In this document: positions 24,581-33,725 of the stretch, piece by piece
Layout of the letters: each line of letters opens with the position of its first letter
How positions within the stretch are numbered: the stretch's first letter is position 1
DNA from: an uncultured Lachnospiraceae bacterium
GTDB lineage: Bacteria > Bacillota > Clostridia > Lachnospirales > Lachnospiraceae
NCBI GenBank assembly: GCA_902788555.1
Contig: CADAKQ010000023.1
Span: forward strand, 1-39,649
DNA length: 39,649 nt
Direction of reading: 5' to 3'
Program-made: the position numbers and the translations under genes
The notes under the pieces: model-generated
Database searches by the model: none
What the model was told of the DNA's origin: nothing
Seen by the model: only the letters and a program-made list of their open reading frames with translations

Positions 24581-25564
24581 TCACTCATACTCTATCGTTC
24601 CGCTTGGCTTTGGAGTGAAGTCATAAAGAACTCTGTTTACTCCCTTAACCTCGCTGGTTATTCTCTTTACAAGGTGCTTCATAAGCTCAAACGGTATATC
24701 CTCTACCTCTGCTGTCATGGCATCGGTTGTATTTACCGCACGGATTATAACCGGCCACTCGAAGGTTCTTTCTCCGTCTCTTATTCCTGTTGACTTAAAA
24801 TCAGGAACAACTGTAAAGTACTGCCATACCTTTCCTTCAAGACCATTCTTTGCAAATTCTTCACGAAGAATTGCATCTGCCTCACGTACAGCCTCGAGTC
24901 TGTCTCTTGTAATGGCACCCGGACATCTTACGCCAAGTCCGGGACCAGGGAATGGCTGACGATAAACCATATTTGCAGGAAGTCCGAGTCTTTCACCAAC
25001 GATACGAACCTCATCCTTAAATAATATCTTAACCGGCTCAACAAGTTCAAACTTCATATCCTCAGGAAGTCCGCCTGCGTTGTGATGAGCCTTGATACCT
25101 TTCTCGCTCTCTAAGATATCAGGCCAGATTGTTCCCTGTGCAAGGAATTCTATGCCGTCAAGCTTTCTTGCCTCCTCGGCAAATACCTCTATAAATTCTC
25201 CGCCTATTATCTTTCTTTTAGTCTCAGGATCAGTTACTCCTGCAAGCTTATCAAGAAAACGGTCGGTCGCATCGACATATACAAGGTTTGCATTCATCTG
25301 GTTACGGAATACCTCTATAACCTGTTCAGGCTCACCCTTTCTTAAAAGTCCATGATTAACATGAACACATACAAGCTGCTGTCCAACTGCTTTTATAAGA
25401 AGTGCAGCAACTACCGATGAATCCACTCCTCCCGAAAGTGCAAGCAGCACCTTCTTATCACCAATCTGTTCCTTAAGTGCTGCTATCTGCTCCTTTATAA
25501 AAGCATCAGCAAGCTCCGGTGTAGTGATACGAACCATATCGTCCGGACGTCTGTCATTTGCCAT
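24581..25564 (-). CDS. GMP synthase ATP-pyrophosphatase subunit, GATase-less
   Basis: The 327-residue protein matches the synthetase half of GuaA: PP-loop LSGGVDSSV (43-51) for XMP adenylation, [14 protein letters not shown], and the C-terminal dimerisation domain ending KPSGTIEYE. The N-terminal class I glutamine amidotransferase domain is absent, as in two-subunit GMP synthases. It would need an amidotransferase partner or free ammonia to convert XMP to GMP. No separate GuaA amidotransferase is in the window, but a complete guaA lies 3 kb upstream. The ribosome binding site ATAGGAGGAATT fixes the start. Confidence 0.93.
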   Translation of the reverse strand: MANDRRPDDMVRITTPELADAFIKEQIAALKEQIGDKKVLLALSGGVDSSVVAALLIKAVGQQLVCVHVNHGLLRKGEPEQVIEVFRNQMNANLVYVDATDRFLDKLAGVTDPETKRKIIGGEFIEVFAEEARKLDGIEFLAQGTIWPDILESEKGIKAHHNAGGLPEDMKFELVEPVKILFKDEVRIVGERLGLPANMVYRQPFPGPGLGVRCPGAITRDRLEAVREADAILREEFAKNGLEGKVWQYFTVVPDFKSTGIRDGERTFEWPVIIRAVNTTDAMTAEVEDIPFELMKHLVKRITSEVKGVNRVLYDFTPKPSGTIEYE

Positions 25565-25587
25565 TTTTAATTCCTCCTATATCTTTT

Positions 25588-25616
25588 ATTTTAATAATAA
25601 ATTTCTTTATAATCAA
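25588..25616 (-). promoter_or_regulatory. Probable promoter of the short GMP synthase gene
   Basis: On the minus strand TTGATT (25611-25616), 17 bp and TAAAAT (25588-25593) lie just ahead of the ribosome binding site and start codon at 25564. A dyad ATAACGC / GCGTTAT spans about 25630-25685 upstream. No purine riboswitch motif was recognised. Confidence 0.5.
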
Positions 25617-25691
25617 AGTTCCGATAACGCTTTGCTTTTTTCTTAAATAATCTTAAATTAAATCACTATATTGCGTTATTAAAAAACCACC

Positions 25692-26933
25692 TTACGCACT
25701 CTTTTTCAGATACTCCTCAAACTCATTTTCCGGCAGAGGCTTTGAAAAATAATATCCCTGGAACAGCTTACATCCCATCTCGGAAAGCTGCATATACTGC
25801 TGCTCTGTTTCAACGCCTTCTGTGAGTGAAACGATTTTAAGCTCCTCGGAAAGCTTGACTATATTCTTTAATATTGTCATAGGCTTTTCATTTTCCTCAC
25901 TGTCCGAAAGGAATTTCATATCTATCTTTAGTACATCAACAGGCATATCCTTTAAAAGATTGAGTGATGAGTAACCGCTTCCAAAATCATCCATTTCAAC
26001 TATAAATCCAAGCTTTCTAAATTCATCCAGTGTCTTCATTCTATCGCCTGCATCGTTCATCATAACGGTCTCGGTTATCTCCAGACGAAGCTTCCTTGGC
26101 TCTATATCGTATTCTTTTACAAGCTTTGAAATCTCTGAAACAACATTTATATAATAAAAATCCATAGGTGAAATATTGACTGATATAAATAGGTCATCGT
26201 GCTTTCCCTTCCACTCGGAAAGCAATTCGCAGGCACAGCGCCACATATGCCTGTCCACATCCACAATCATACCGTTATTTTCAAATAAAGGTATGAATTT
26301 ATAAGGCGGCATAAAACCGTATTCCGGATGGATCCATCTGGCAAGAGCCTCCGCTCCGACAACCTTTCCGTTATTGTCCGTAATAGGCTGCAGGTATGGT
26401 CTTATCTGCATTGTTTCTATAGCTTCATGTAAATTCGAGCTTATCTTCTGATCCCACATAACCTTTTCCCTAAGCTTATCATCATAAAATGCAATGTGAG
26501 TATTGTATTCATCAGTTGCAGAAGATATCGCAAAATGAGCTCTGTCAAACATTACCGATACATCAGCTTCTCTGTCTCTTACCGCATAAACTCCCAAATA
26601 TATATGAAGCTGATGTGATACAATTCCGTCTGTTACAACAAAGTTTGCAAGATCCTCCTCGAGCTTATCAGCATCAAACTCATCTGAAGGCACCATCACC
26701 CCAAAGGTATCGCCTGCAATTCTTCCATATACGCATTTTTCCGAGACATTATCCTTAATCCAATTTGCAATTTGGCATAACGCAAAATCCCCAAAATCAG
26801 ATCCGAATATGTCATTTACAATTTTAAAATTCTTTACATCAAGAAATACTGTAAAATATTCCGTATCAGGATTACTGTCAAGCATATTTCTTATATTTTC
26901 AAACATATAATGTCTTGCATAAAGACCTGTCAT
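25692..26933 (-). CDS. Degenerate GGDEF + EAL domain protein (3' part of a split gene)
   Basis: The 413-residue frame begins inside a GGDEF domain (MTGLYARHYMFENIR). The GGDEF motif is degenerate (AGDTF, 73-77), so cyclase activity is unlikely. The EAL domain (about 170-413) keeps the catalytic set: EAL at 195-197, Asn253, Glu285, DD 315-316, Lys336, Glu372 and Gln392, so it is probably an active cyclic-di-GMP phosphodiesterase. The frame is open upstream without a start codon for 18 further codons that read like the normal N-terminal part of a GGDEF domain, and ATG 26933 has no ribosome binding site. It is the C-terminal part of the gene at 26966-27973, shifted by one base. Confidence 0.85.
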   Translation of the reverse strand: MTGLYARHYMFENIRNMLDSNPDTEYFTVFLDVKNFKIVNDIFGSDFGDFALCQIANWIKDNVSEKCVYGRIAGDTFGVMVPSDEFDADKLEEDLANFVVTDGIVSHQLHIYLGVYAVRDREADVSVMFDRAHFAISSATDEYNTHIAFYDDKLREKVMWDQKISSNLHEAIETMQIRPYLQPITDNNGKVVGAEALARWIHPEYGFMPPYKFIPLFENNGMIVDVDRHMWRCACELLSEWKGKHDDLFISVNISPMDFYYINVVSEISKLVKEYDIEPRKLRLEITETVMMNDAGDRMKTLDEFRKLGFIVEMDDFGSGYSSLNLLKDMPVDVLKIDMKFLSDSEENEKPMTILKNIVKLSEELKIVSLTEGVETEQQYMQLSEMGCKLFQGYYFSKPLPENEFEEYLKKSA

Positions 26934-26965
26934 ACTGTCATGGTTTAAATTATAAAGTTCTTTCT

Positions 26966-27973
26966 TTAATTTGTTTTTTCTTCGGTCTTATCGCGAACAT
27001 ATAAAAATGAACCCATAAACTGATTCTTTTCATCCATAACCGAATGCATCTCAAGTGAATAATATAAAGCATCATCGCCATTGCCAATTACCCTGTCCTC
27101 AGACCAGTCATTACGACTCGGATCTCTTTTTCCAAACATTTCGGTAAGCCTTTCGATAATAAGCTCGAGTTCATTTTCCTTTACACCGGTAAGCTCGCGC
27201 GCAGGGTCATTTGCCCATATCGGTTTTCCATCCGGATCATATACAAATAAGGAATCCGGTATCCTTGATGCAATACGTGAAAGCATTCTGTCAAGGAGTC
27301 TTAAAGGGCGATAATAGATAGACAGATAGAACACAAGAATTCCAAATAATCCAAAACCTATCATTGACCTGTCAACAGGCTTTCCGGAAAAAATATAAAA
27401 GATCTGCCACAAGCCTGTCACAATCATTCCTATAAGAACGACCGTATAACGTTCTCTATAAACTCTGGCAGTTTGTGCAGCCATAACCATAAAGATGAGG
27501 ATAACGCAAAGGAACACAAAGTAGACTGCAATTCTATGTATAGTCTGTCCAAAGTGCGGTACCAGCTTGTAATATGTTTCCCCATCCACATCAATACTCT
27601 TAACGTCAAAGGCATGTCCAAATATCGGATTAAGCAGCATCTGTACTATATCCGCAAAGAGAATTATATACATAACCGTAGGCTTACGCTTTGAATTGCG
27701 GTTGCCTCCGCAATAGTTATTTGCAAAGTTTACCAAGGTCGCCATAACAATAGCCGTTCCGATAAAATAAATGTAATAACCTATCAGCGAAACGATCCTT
27801 TCTCCGGATACTACGATTACGGCATTGCCGATAACCGGCGGGATAAGCGCCAGCTCAAGTAATCCAAGTGCCCTGCCTATTGACTTGCTTGATTTAAAAC
27901 TATCTATGGTACAAGCCGCCAAAGCCAAAGCAAGCATTGTAAAGACTATAAAATAACCTAATCTCATATCCAT
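26966..27973 (-). CDS. 7TM sensor + PAS protein (5' part of a split gene)
   Basis: The 335-residue frame has about seven membrane helices in residues 5-220, resembling the N-terminal 7TM region of histidine kinases. A PAS domain follows at about 235-328 (PDSLFVYDPDGKPIWAND, ending FLYVRDKTEEK). The frame ends at TAA 26966, immediately after an A6 run (26974-26979 on plus as T6). One more A would join it to the downstream GGDEF-EAL frame as one protein of about 765 residues, a common Clostridia architecture. The start is supported by AAAGGTAACAC. It follows the sce7726-like gene by 30 bp. Confidence 0.85.
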   Translation of the reverse strand: MDMRLGYFIVFTMLALALAACTIDSFKSSKSIGRALGLLELALIPPVIGNAVIVVSGERIVSLIGYYIYFIGTAIVMATLVNFANNYCGGNRNSKRKPTVMYIILFADIVQMLLNPIFGHAFDVKSIDVDGETYYKLVPHFGQTIHRIAVYFVFLCVILIFMVMAAQTARVYRERYTVVLIGMIVTGLWQIFYIFSGKPVDRSMIGFGLFGILVFYLSIYYRPLRLLDRMLSRIASRIPDSLFVYDPDGKPIWANDPARELTGVKENELELIIERLTEMFGKRDPSRNDWSEDRVIGNGDDALYYSLEMHSVMDEKNQFMGSFLYVRDKTEEKTN

Positions 27974-28003
27974 ATTGTGTTACCTTTCTTCCCTGATATA
28001 TTT

Positions 28004-28582
28004 CTAATCCTTAAAGACAGAATAATCTCTCTCAAACAATACTTCCAACATCTGCTTTTTAAGTAAATCCTTATCTACACTTTCAAGCAGATATTTTTTT
28101 ACATACATCTTACTTTTTCCCGGATATTTATAAAGACTATTTTGCTTTTGAATAACCGCTAATTCACTTCTCCAAAGAAGTGCCAATTGATTGGTAAGCC
28201 TAATCTTCGGACTTATCTTCGGTTCCCTTAATACATAAAAATCCAAAGCTTTTTTATCAGTCGCTTCAACCGTTATCACTCCCCAATGTTCCGGCACGTG
28301 CTCCCTTATATGATGCGCATGGCTTGTCCCCACCACAACAAAATTATAATCAAAAAATCTGTCGTAATCCTTCACCTGTCTCGCAAGCCTGTCATACGTA
28401 TCGGCATCACTTTTTATCTCCGCACCGATTAATCCCTGCTCTGTAACCATTACTATATCCGCTCTTGATTTGCCCATGGTAAGTTCATCAAAAAATCTGA
28501 CCTTGCCATACATTTCTTCAAAAAAATCACAAAGCTCATCCCGGATATCGGCATCATGTAAAATGTTCATATATTTTTCCAT
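28004..28582 (-). CDS. sce7726-family, PD-(D/E)XK nuclease-like protein
   Basis: The 192-residue protein has a nuclease-like core with RADIVMVTEQGLIGAEIKSD (41-60), matching the D...ExK pattern of PD-(D/E)XK folds, followed by RQVKDYDRFFDYNFVVV. This is the layout of the sce7726 family, whose function is unknown. The ATG overlaps the guaA stop codon (TAATG), so translation is coupled to guaA. That placement beside a purine biosynthesis gene is unusual and may reflect insertion downstream of a reliably expressed gene. Confidence 0.8.
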   Translation of the reverse strand: MEKYMNILHDADIRDELCDFFEEMYGKVRFFDELTMGKSRADIVMVTEQGLIGAEIKSDADTYDRLARQVKDYDRFFDYNFVVVGTSHAHHIREHVPEHWGVITVEATDKKALDFYVLREPKISPKIRLTNQLALLWRSELAVIQKQNSLYKYPGKSKMYVKKYLLESVDKDLLKKQMLEVLFERDYSVFKD

Positions 28583-30192
28583 TATTCCATCTCGATCGTT
28601 CCCGGCGGTTTTGAGGTGAGGTCATACATCACTCTGTTTACGCCCTTCACTTCATTTATTATCCTGTTCATCACGCGCTGTAATACCTCAAACGGTATAT
28701 CCGTACAGTCGGCGGTCATAAAGTCGCTGGTGTTGACTGCACGAAGTGCGACTGCATAATCATAAGTCCTGAAATCACCCATTACACCTACCGAACGCAT
28801 ATTGGTCAAGGCTGCGAAGTACTGATTTGGCTTGGTTTTGATTAAGCCTTCGTCAAACGCTTTATCTATCTCCTCACGATAGATAAAATCCGCATCCTGA
28901 ACCATTTTTACCTTTTCAGCGGTTATATCGCCGACTATTCTTATACCAAGTCCCGGTCCCGGAAATGGCTGACGGAACACAAGGTAATCAGGTATGCCAA
29001 GCTCAAGTCCGGCCTTTCTGACCTCATCCTTAAACAGCATACGAAGTGGTTCGATTATCTCTTTGAAGTCCACATAATCAGGCAGTCCGCCTACGTTGTG
29101 GTGACTCTTTATAACTGCTGATTTGCCGAGTCCCGATTCTATAACATCCGGATAGATGGTTCCCTGAACAAGGAAATCAACTGCTCCGATTTTCTTTGCC
29201 TCTTCTTCAAATACCCGGATAAACTCTTCTCCGATTATCTTTCTTTTATCTTCAGGTTCTGTAACGCCTGCAAGCTTTATGTAAAATCTGTCCTGCGCAT
29301 TAACTCTTATAAAGTTAAGGTCGTAAGGTCCGTCCGGTCCGAATACCGCCTCAACCTCATCTCCTTCATTTTTACGAAGGAGTCCGTGGTCAACAAATAC
29401 GCAGGTAAGCTGTTTGCCTACCGCCTTTGACAAAAGTACTGCCGCAACAGAGGAGTCTACACCTCCCGAAAGTGCACATAAAACCTTTCCATTTCCAACC
29501 TTTTCACGTATCTCTTTTATGGTGGTTTCCACAAATGAATCCATACGCCAGTCACCGGTGCATCCGCATACCTTATAGACAAAGTTGCTAATCATCTTCT
29601 GTCCGTCCTCGGTATGCATTACCTCCGGATGAAACTGTGTTGCATAAAAGCTTCTGCTCTCATCCTCCATAGCTGCCACAGGGCAGTCCTTGGTATGAGC
29701 TGTAATCTTAAAGCCCTCCGGCACCTTTGCTATGTAATCTGTATGGCTCATCCATGTATTTATCTTAACTGAAACCCCATCAAAAAGCTTGGATGATATA
29801 TCGCTTAATTCTGCTTCGACATCTTTTTTTTGAGCATCCGATGGTGCTGAACCTGTATCTATAAACGTCTCCGTTCTTCCGTACTCACTTACCGGCGCAG
29901 TCTTAACCTCTCCTCCAAGAGTATATGCCATAAGCTGTGAGCCGTAGCATATTCCAAGTATCGGAACTCCTATATCAAATATTTCTTTTCCGTATCTTGG
30001 TGACGCATCATCATAAACGCTGTTAGGCCCTCCGGTAAATATAATACCCTTTGGATTCATTTCCTTTATCTTATCAAGGGAAAGAGTATACGGATGAACC
30101 TCAGCATATACATTGCATTCCCTTACTCGTCTTGCTATCAGTTGGTTATACTGTCCTCCGAAATCAAGAACGATAATCATTTCTTTAGCCAT
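28582..30192 (-). CDS. guaA: GMP synthase (glutamine-hydrolysing), full length
   Basis: The 536-residue enzyme converts XMP to GMP. The class I amidotransferase domain (1-205) has GICYGSQ with nucleophile Cys82 and the FHPE dyad (His188, Glu190). The synthetase half has PP-loop LSGGVDSSV (241-249), [11 protein letters not shown] and C-terminal KPPGTIEME. It is slightly longer than typical GuaA (about 510-525) because of an insertion near residues 111-137 ([19 protein letters not shown]). The start follows AGAAAGGACTAAAAA. It is the first gene of a run with the sce7726-like gene and the split sensor gene. Confidence 0.97.
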   Translation of the reverse strand: MAKEMIIVLDFGGQYNQLIARRVRECNVYAEVHPYTLSLDKIKEMNPKGIIFTGGPNSVYDDASPRYGKEIFDIGVPILGICYGSQLMAYTLGGEVKTAPVSEYGRTETFIDTGSAPSDAQKKDVEAELSDISSKLFDGVSVKINTWMSHTDYIAKVPEGFKITAHTKDCPVAAMEDESRSFYATQFHPEVMHTEDGQKMISNFVYKVCGCTGDWRMDSFVETTIKEIREKVGNGKVLCALSGGVDSSVAAVLLSKAVGKQLTCVFVDHGLLRKNEGDEVEAVFGPDGPYDLNFIRVNAQDRFYIKLAGVTEPEDKRKIIGEEFIRVFEEEAKKIGAVDFLVQGTIYPDVIESGLGKSAVIKSHHNVGGLPDYVDFKEIIEPLRMLFKDEVRKAGLELGIPDYLVFRQPFPGPGLGIRIVGDITAEKVKMVQDADFIYREEIDKAFDEGLIKTKPNQYFAALTNMRSVGVMGDFRTYDYAVALRAVNTSDFMTADCTDIPFEVLQRVMNRIINEVKGVNRVMYDLTSKPPGTIEME

Positions 30193-30215
30193 TTTTTAGT
30201 CCTTTCTATCCTGCT

Positions 30216-30281
30216 GTGTGACAAGGGAGACAGGCCTCTGTCACACTAGTGTGTCACGGTGCCTATCCCCTTGTCACACTA
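30216..30281. repeat. REP-like palindrome between ctp and guaA
   Basis: Outer arms GTGTGACAAGGG (30217-30228) and CCCTTGTCACAC (30269-30280) pair perfectly. Inside lie AGGC/GCCT and CACACTAGTGTG, with repeated TGTCACAC blocks that allow several alternative folds. No U-tract follows on the minus strand. It is 24 bp upstream of the guaA start and just beyond the protease stop codon. It may end the ftsEX operon transcript or affect guaA leader structure. The TGTGACAAGGGG-type palindrome resembles dispersed clostridial repeats I have seen, but I cannot confirm that. Confidence 0.65.
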
Positions 30282-30289
30282 TATCATAC

Positions 30290-31522
30290 TTATTTTGCCT
30301 CACTGTTAATTATCTCTATCGCCTTATCAAGCTGTGCATCCTCCTCATGCGGAAGATTAACAGCATTTTTTCTTCCGTCTGCAAGCTCAACCTCATAGTC
30401 CGGCTCTATACCAAGCTTGTGAATATCATTTCCATTAGGGGTGAAATATTTTGCTATGGTAAGCTTTATTGCAGTTCCATCGCTAAGAGGTATAACGGAC
30501 TGAACAATTCCCTTTCCAAAGGTTGTTGTTCCGACAATCTTTGCCTTACCGCTATCCTTAAGTGCCCCTGTAAATATTTCTGAAGCGCTGGCACTGTTAC
30601 CATTTACAAGTACAACCATAGGTAAATCTATCTGTTGCTCCTCATCTGATTCATAATCATTTATAACACGTCCATTTCGGTCTTCAACAGTTACTATAGT
30701 TCCTTCGCCCATAACATAATCACACATATCTGCGACAGCATTTAAAAGTCCGCCCGGATTATCTCTTAAGTCAAATATTATGCCCTTTGCTCCCTGTGAT
30801 TTAACATCCTCTATAGCATCCTTAAACTCCTTAGGCGTATTGTCATAAAACTGCTGCACCTGAATATAACCTATATCATCAGGAAGCATCTCATGATAAA
30901 CCGAATAGTTTTCAACTACTCTTCTTACCATATCAAATTCCTTATAATCCTTGATGCTTTCCCTATAAACCTTGATGTGCGCCGTTGTTCCTTCCACACC
31001 TCTTATCATATCCACAACAACAGCAAGCTCCTGATCCGTTATCTCGGTTCCATCAACCTCGACAATTATATCCTCTGCCATAATTCCGGCTTCCTCGGCA
31101 GGACTTCCCGGAATAGGCCTCACTACAGAAACCTTCATAGCTTCATCCTGAGTAACAACAGCTCCAACTCCGACATACTCGCCGGAATCCTCTTCCATCA
31201 ATTCCTCATACTCTTCCTTTGTATAATAAACCGAATATGGATCGTCAAGACCTGCCATTATCCCATCATATATCGCTTCCTCCTGCTTGTCGGAATCCTT
31301 TTCAAAATAAAAATAACTGTCAATATATCTGTTTATTTCATCTATCTTATCATTGACCTTATCATCATCTAAAACATTTCCTGATGAATTATTGTCATTT
31401 GTACTAATATTAATTGTACTGTTTCCTTTTTTTCCGTTATCCTGATTCCATGGTGCAGTGCATCCGGCAAGACTCATAACCAATGCCGCCGATAAAACCA
31501 CCGTCAAAGCTTTCTTTTTCAA
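30290..31522 (-). CDS. S41 C-terminal processing protease, lipoprotein (CtpA type)
   Basis: The 410-residue protease has a lipoprotein signal (LAGC, Cys21), a PDZ domain at about 110-195 (GVGAVV to GTTAHIKV) and a tail-specific protease domain. The catalytic triad fits Ser312 in NGNSASASE, Lys337 in TTFGKGIVQ and Gln341. It acts outside the membrane on protein C-termini. It is the last gene of the ftsE-ftsX-M23 operon, an arrangement seen in many Firmicutes, so it likely processes components of that system or the hydrolase. The gap to the M23 gene is 117 bp. Confidence 0.94.
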   Translation of the reverse strand: MKKKALTVVLSAALVMSLAGCTAPWNQDNGKKGNSTINISTNDNNSSGNVLDDDKVNDKIDEINRYIDSYFYFEKDSDKQEEAIYDGIMAGLDDPYSVYYTKEEYEELMEEDSGEYVGVGAVVTQDEAMKVSVVRPIPGSPAEEAGIMAEDIIVEVDGTEITDQELAVVVDMIRGVEGTTAHIKVYRESIKDYKEFDMVRRVVENYSVYHEMLPDDIGYIQVQQFYDNTPKEFKDAIEDVKSQGAKGIIFDLRDNPGGLLNAVADMCDYVMGEGTIVTVEDRNGRVINDYESDEEQQIDLPMVVLVNGNSASASEIFTGALKDSGKAKIVGTTTFGKGIVQSVIPLSDGTAIKLTIAKYFTPNGNDIHKLGIEPDYEVELADGRKNAVNLPHEEDAQLDKAIEIINSEAK

Positions 31523-31639
31523 TATGACTATCTCCTAACTTTCAATATATTCTATAAAGTATCTAAATTAAAGTAAAACGACTTAAAGCTTACAAGGCAA
31601 AATGCCTCATAAGCTTTTAGTTTATAACTAACAGATTAA

Positions 31640-32800
31640 TTACAGATATGGCTGTGGGTCAACTCTCACGCCATTAATTCTTACTCCAAAATGGCAGTGC
31701 GGACCTGTTGAATATCCCGTACTTCCGGAATAAGCTATTACCTGACCTCTGGTTACATAGTCACCTACGCTGACAAGTCTTTGTGAATTGTGCATATACT
31801 CTGTAGCCACACCATTACCATGATCTATAACAATGTATTCTCCGGCCGAGCTACTGTAATACGAAGCTATAACCGTTCCGGATTCTCCTGCAAGAATCGG
31901 AGTACCTATAGGACAGGCAATATCAAGGCCTTGATGGACAGTTCCCCATCTTGGACCGAAGGTTGAAGTAATGGTTCCTCCGCTTGATACAGGCCATTGG
32001 AAGCTTCCTCCCGTATAATAAATCGGAACATCCAACCCCTGAGAAATTGCAGCCTGTTCCTGCTTTCTTCTTTCTTCCATAATAGCAGCAATCTGAGAAT
32101 CTATACTATCCATACCGGCCTGATACTGAGCAATCTGCTCATTGTATCCATCTATAGAAGCATTATAGTTGCTTATCTGTGTTTCCTTTCCCTCAATCAT
32201 AATCTGAACAGCATCTCTGTCCTCGGTAAGCTGGTTTTCAATAATCTCTACCTCATCAAGCTGTTCATTTAATTTATCTTCCGTATCAGATATTTCCTGC
32301 TTTATTTCTATTAGGTCATTAAGCATCTTTGAATCATACGAATAAACCTGCTCTCCGTATTCCTCCTGATTAACCATATCGGAAATATCAGAGGATGTAA
32401 ATACTACATCAAGATAGCTGTCATCACCGTTTTCATAGGCATACTGAATACGAAGCTTCATGGCATCATACTGTTCCTGCTCTTTTTCTTCCGCATCAGC
32501 AAGCTCAAGCTCCGTTACCGCTATTTCATCATTGAGTAAACCCTTCTGTGTTTCCAGGTCATTAATCTGAACATTAAGCTCACCGACCTGATTATCTAAT
32601 TCCTGAATAGCAGCAAGAATATTATTTTTCTCACTATCCATCTTATCCACTATAGCCTGCGCCGCCTGTTTTTTATCCTCAAGTTCTTCCTTTTGTCCCT
32701 CAAGGTCGGTTATACTTGTAGCCTGTGAATTCATTATGCCCATCGAGCCGGCAAGCAACAATGCCAATACTGTTTTAGCAAGCCTTTGCATCTTTCGCAT
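31640..32800 (-). CDS. Coiled-coil M23 peptidoglycan endopeptidase (EnvC-like)
   Basis: The 386-residue exported protein has a signal peptide (cleavage near NSQA, about residue 27), a long coiled coil (about 30-255) and a C-terminal LytM/M23 zinc peptidase domain. The zinc ligands and catalytic residues are visible: His289 and Asp293 in HQGLD, His337 in EYMHN and HCH at 368-370. Unlike EnvC, whose LytM domain is degenerate, this domain looks active. Its coiled coil probably contacts FtsX, which would activate it during cell division or elongation. It starts 13 bp after ftsX. Confidence 0.94.
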   Translation of the reverse strand: MRKMQRLAKTVLALLLAGSMGIMNSQATSITDLEGQKEELEDKKQAAQAIVDKMDSEKNNILAAIQELDNQVGELNVQINDLETQKGLLNDEIAVTELELADAEEKEQEQYDAMKLRIQYAYENGDDSYLDVVFTSSDISDMVNQEEYGEQVYSYDSKMLNDLIEIKQEISDTEDKLNEQLDEVEIIENQLTEDRDAVQIMIEGKETQISNYNASIDGYNEQIAQYQAGMDSIDSQIAAIMEERRKQEQAAISQGLDVPIYYTGGSFQWPVSSGGTITSTFGPRWGTVHQGLDIACPIGTPILAGESGTVIASYYSSSAGEYIVIDHGNGVATEYMHNSQRLVSVGDYVTRGQVIAYSGSTGYSTGPHCHFGVRINGVRVDPQPYL

Positions 32801-32813
32801 TATACATTCCTCC

Positions 32814-33725
32814 TTACACCTTTAAGTGTTTTCTTGTGGTAAGAATACTACCTATCAAACCTAATCCTATACCTATAGCTGCCGATATTGGTATTAAAAC
32901 CGAGAACATCTCCTTTATCGGCACAAATGCAAAGTTGTTGGAAATAACATTAAATCTTCCTACAACATAAGAAACAACATGATCATACAAAAGCCATACA
33001 AGTGCAAGCGGTATAAGTGAACCGACAAGACCGATAACAATACCTTCAACTATAAATGGTGCTCTTACAAAGAAGTTAGTTGCACCAATGAGCTTCATAA
33101 TAGCAATCTCTTCTTTTCTGACGGTAATACCTATGGTTATTGTATTGTTTATAAGGAAAATCGATACAAGCAAAAGTATGGCAATTATTCCTATTGATGC
33201 ATATCCCACAACACTGCTAAGGGCCTGGATACCATCTGCTGTTACCTCTGAGGTCTTAACCTTTCTTACACCGTCAAGTGACTTAAGATAATTCACAAAT
33301 TCTGCCTGATTACTCAAATCCTTCATGGTTATCTTATAGGACGCACTGTTTTTCAAAGGATTATCTCCTGCAAATGAAGCCATAGCCTCATCATAATTAT
33401 CCGCATATTTTTTTCTTGCATAAGAATCCCATGCTTCTTCCGCCGAGATAAAGTCCATAGTATTAACCTCATCCCTGAGACGTATCTGCTCACCTATAAG
33501 ATTAATATTCTCATCAGAAATACCTTCATTAAAAAACACCGATATTGTAACCGTATTTTTCAAATCATTCATAGCACTTCTGAAATTAACAATAATACAG
33601 TAAAATATACCGAACAAGAAAAGACATGAAACAATCGTTCCGACTGATGCAAGTGAGAACAATAAGTTTCTTCTTATATTTTTAAGTCCCTGTCTTACAC
33701 TATATAAAAATGAACTAATCCTCAT
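32814..33725 (-). CDS. ftsX: Cell division protein FtsX
   Basis: The 303-residue protein has four membrane helices: one near residues 22-48, then a large extracytoplasmic loop (about 50-170), and three C-terminal helices, with the conserved RKEEIAIMKLIGATNFFVRAPF coupling segment near 200-222. It forms the FtsEX complex with the ATPase upstream and regulates the M23 hydrolase downstream. The start overlaps ftsE by 11 bp, indicating translational coupling. Confidence 0.95.
   Translation of the reverse strand: MRISSFLYSVRQGLKNIRRNLLFSLASVGTIVSCLFLFGIFYCIIVNFRSAMNDLKNTVTISVFFNEGISDENINLIGEQIRLRDEVNTMDFISAEEAWDSYARKKYADNYDEAMASFAGDNPLKNSASYKITMKDLSNQAEFVNYLKSLDGVRKVKTSEVTADGIQALSSVVGYASIGIIAILLLVSIFLINNTITIGITVRKEEIAIMKLIGATNFFVRAPFIVEGIVIGLVGSLIPLALVWLLYDHVVSYVVGRFNVISNNFAFVPIKEMFSVLIPISAAIGIGLGLIGSILTTRKHLKV

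Noticed and set aside
26974-26979. Programmed -1 frameshift at AAAAAAC between the PAS and GGDEF frames
   Set aside because: The heptamer is present, but it is not in the codon phase required for a classic tandem slip (zero-frame codons are GAA GAA AAA ACA). Slippage of one tRNA is possible, but a homopolymer indel is simpler.
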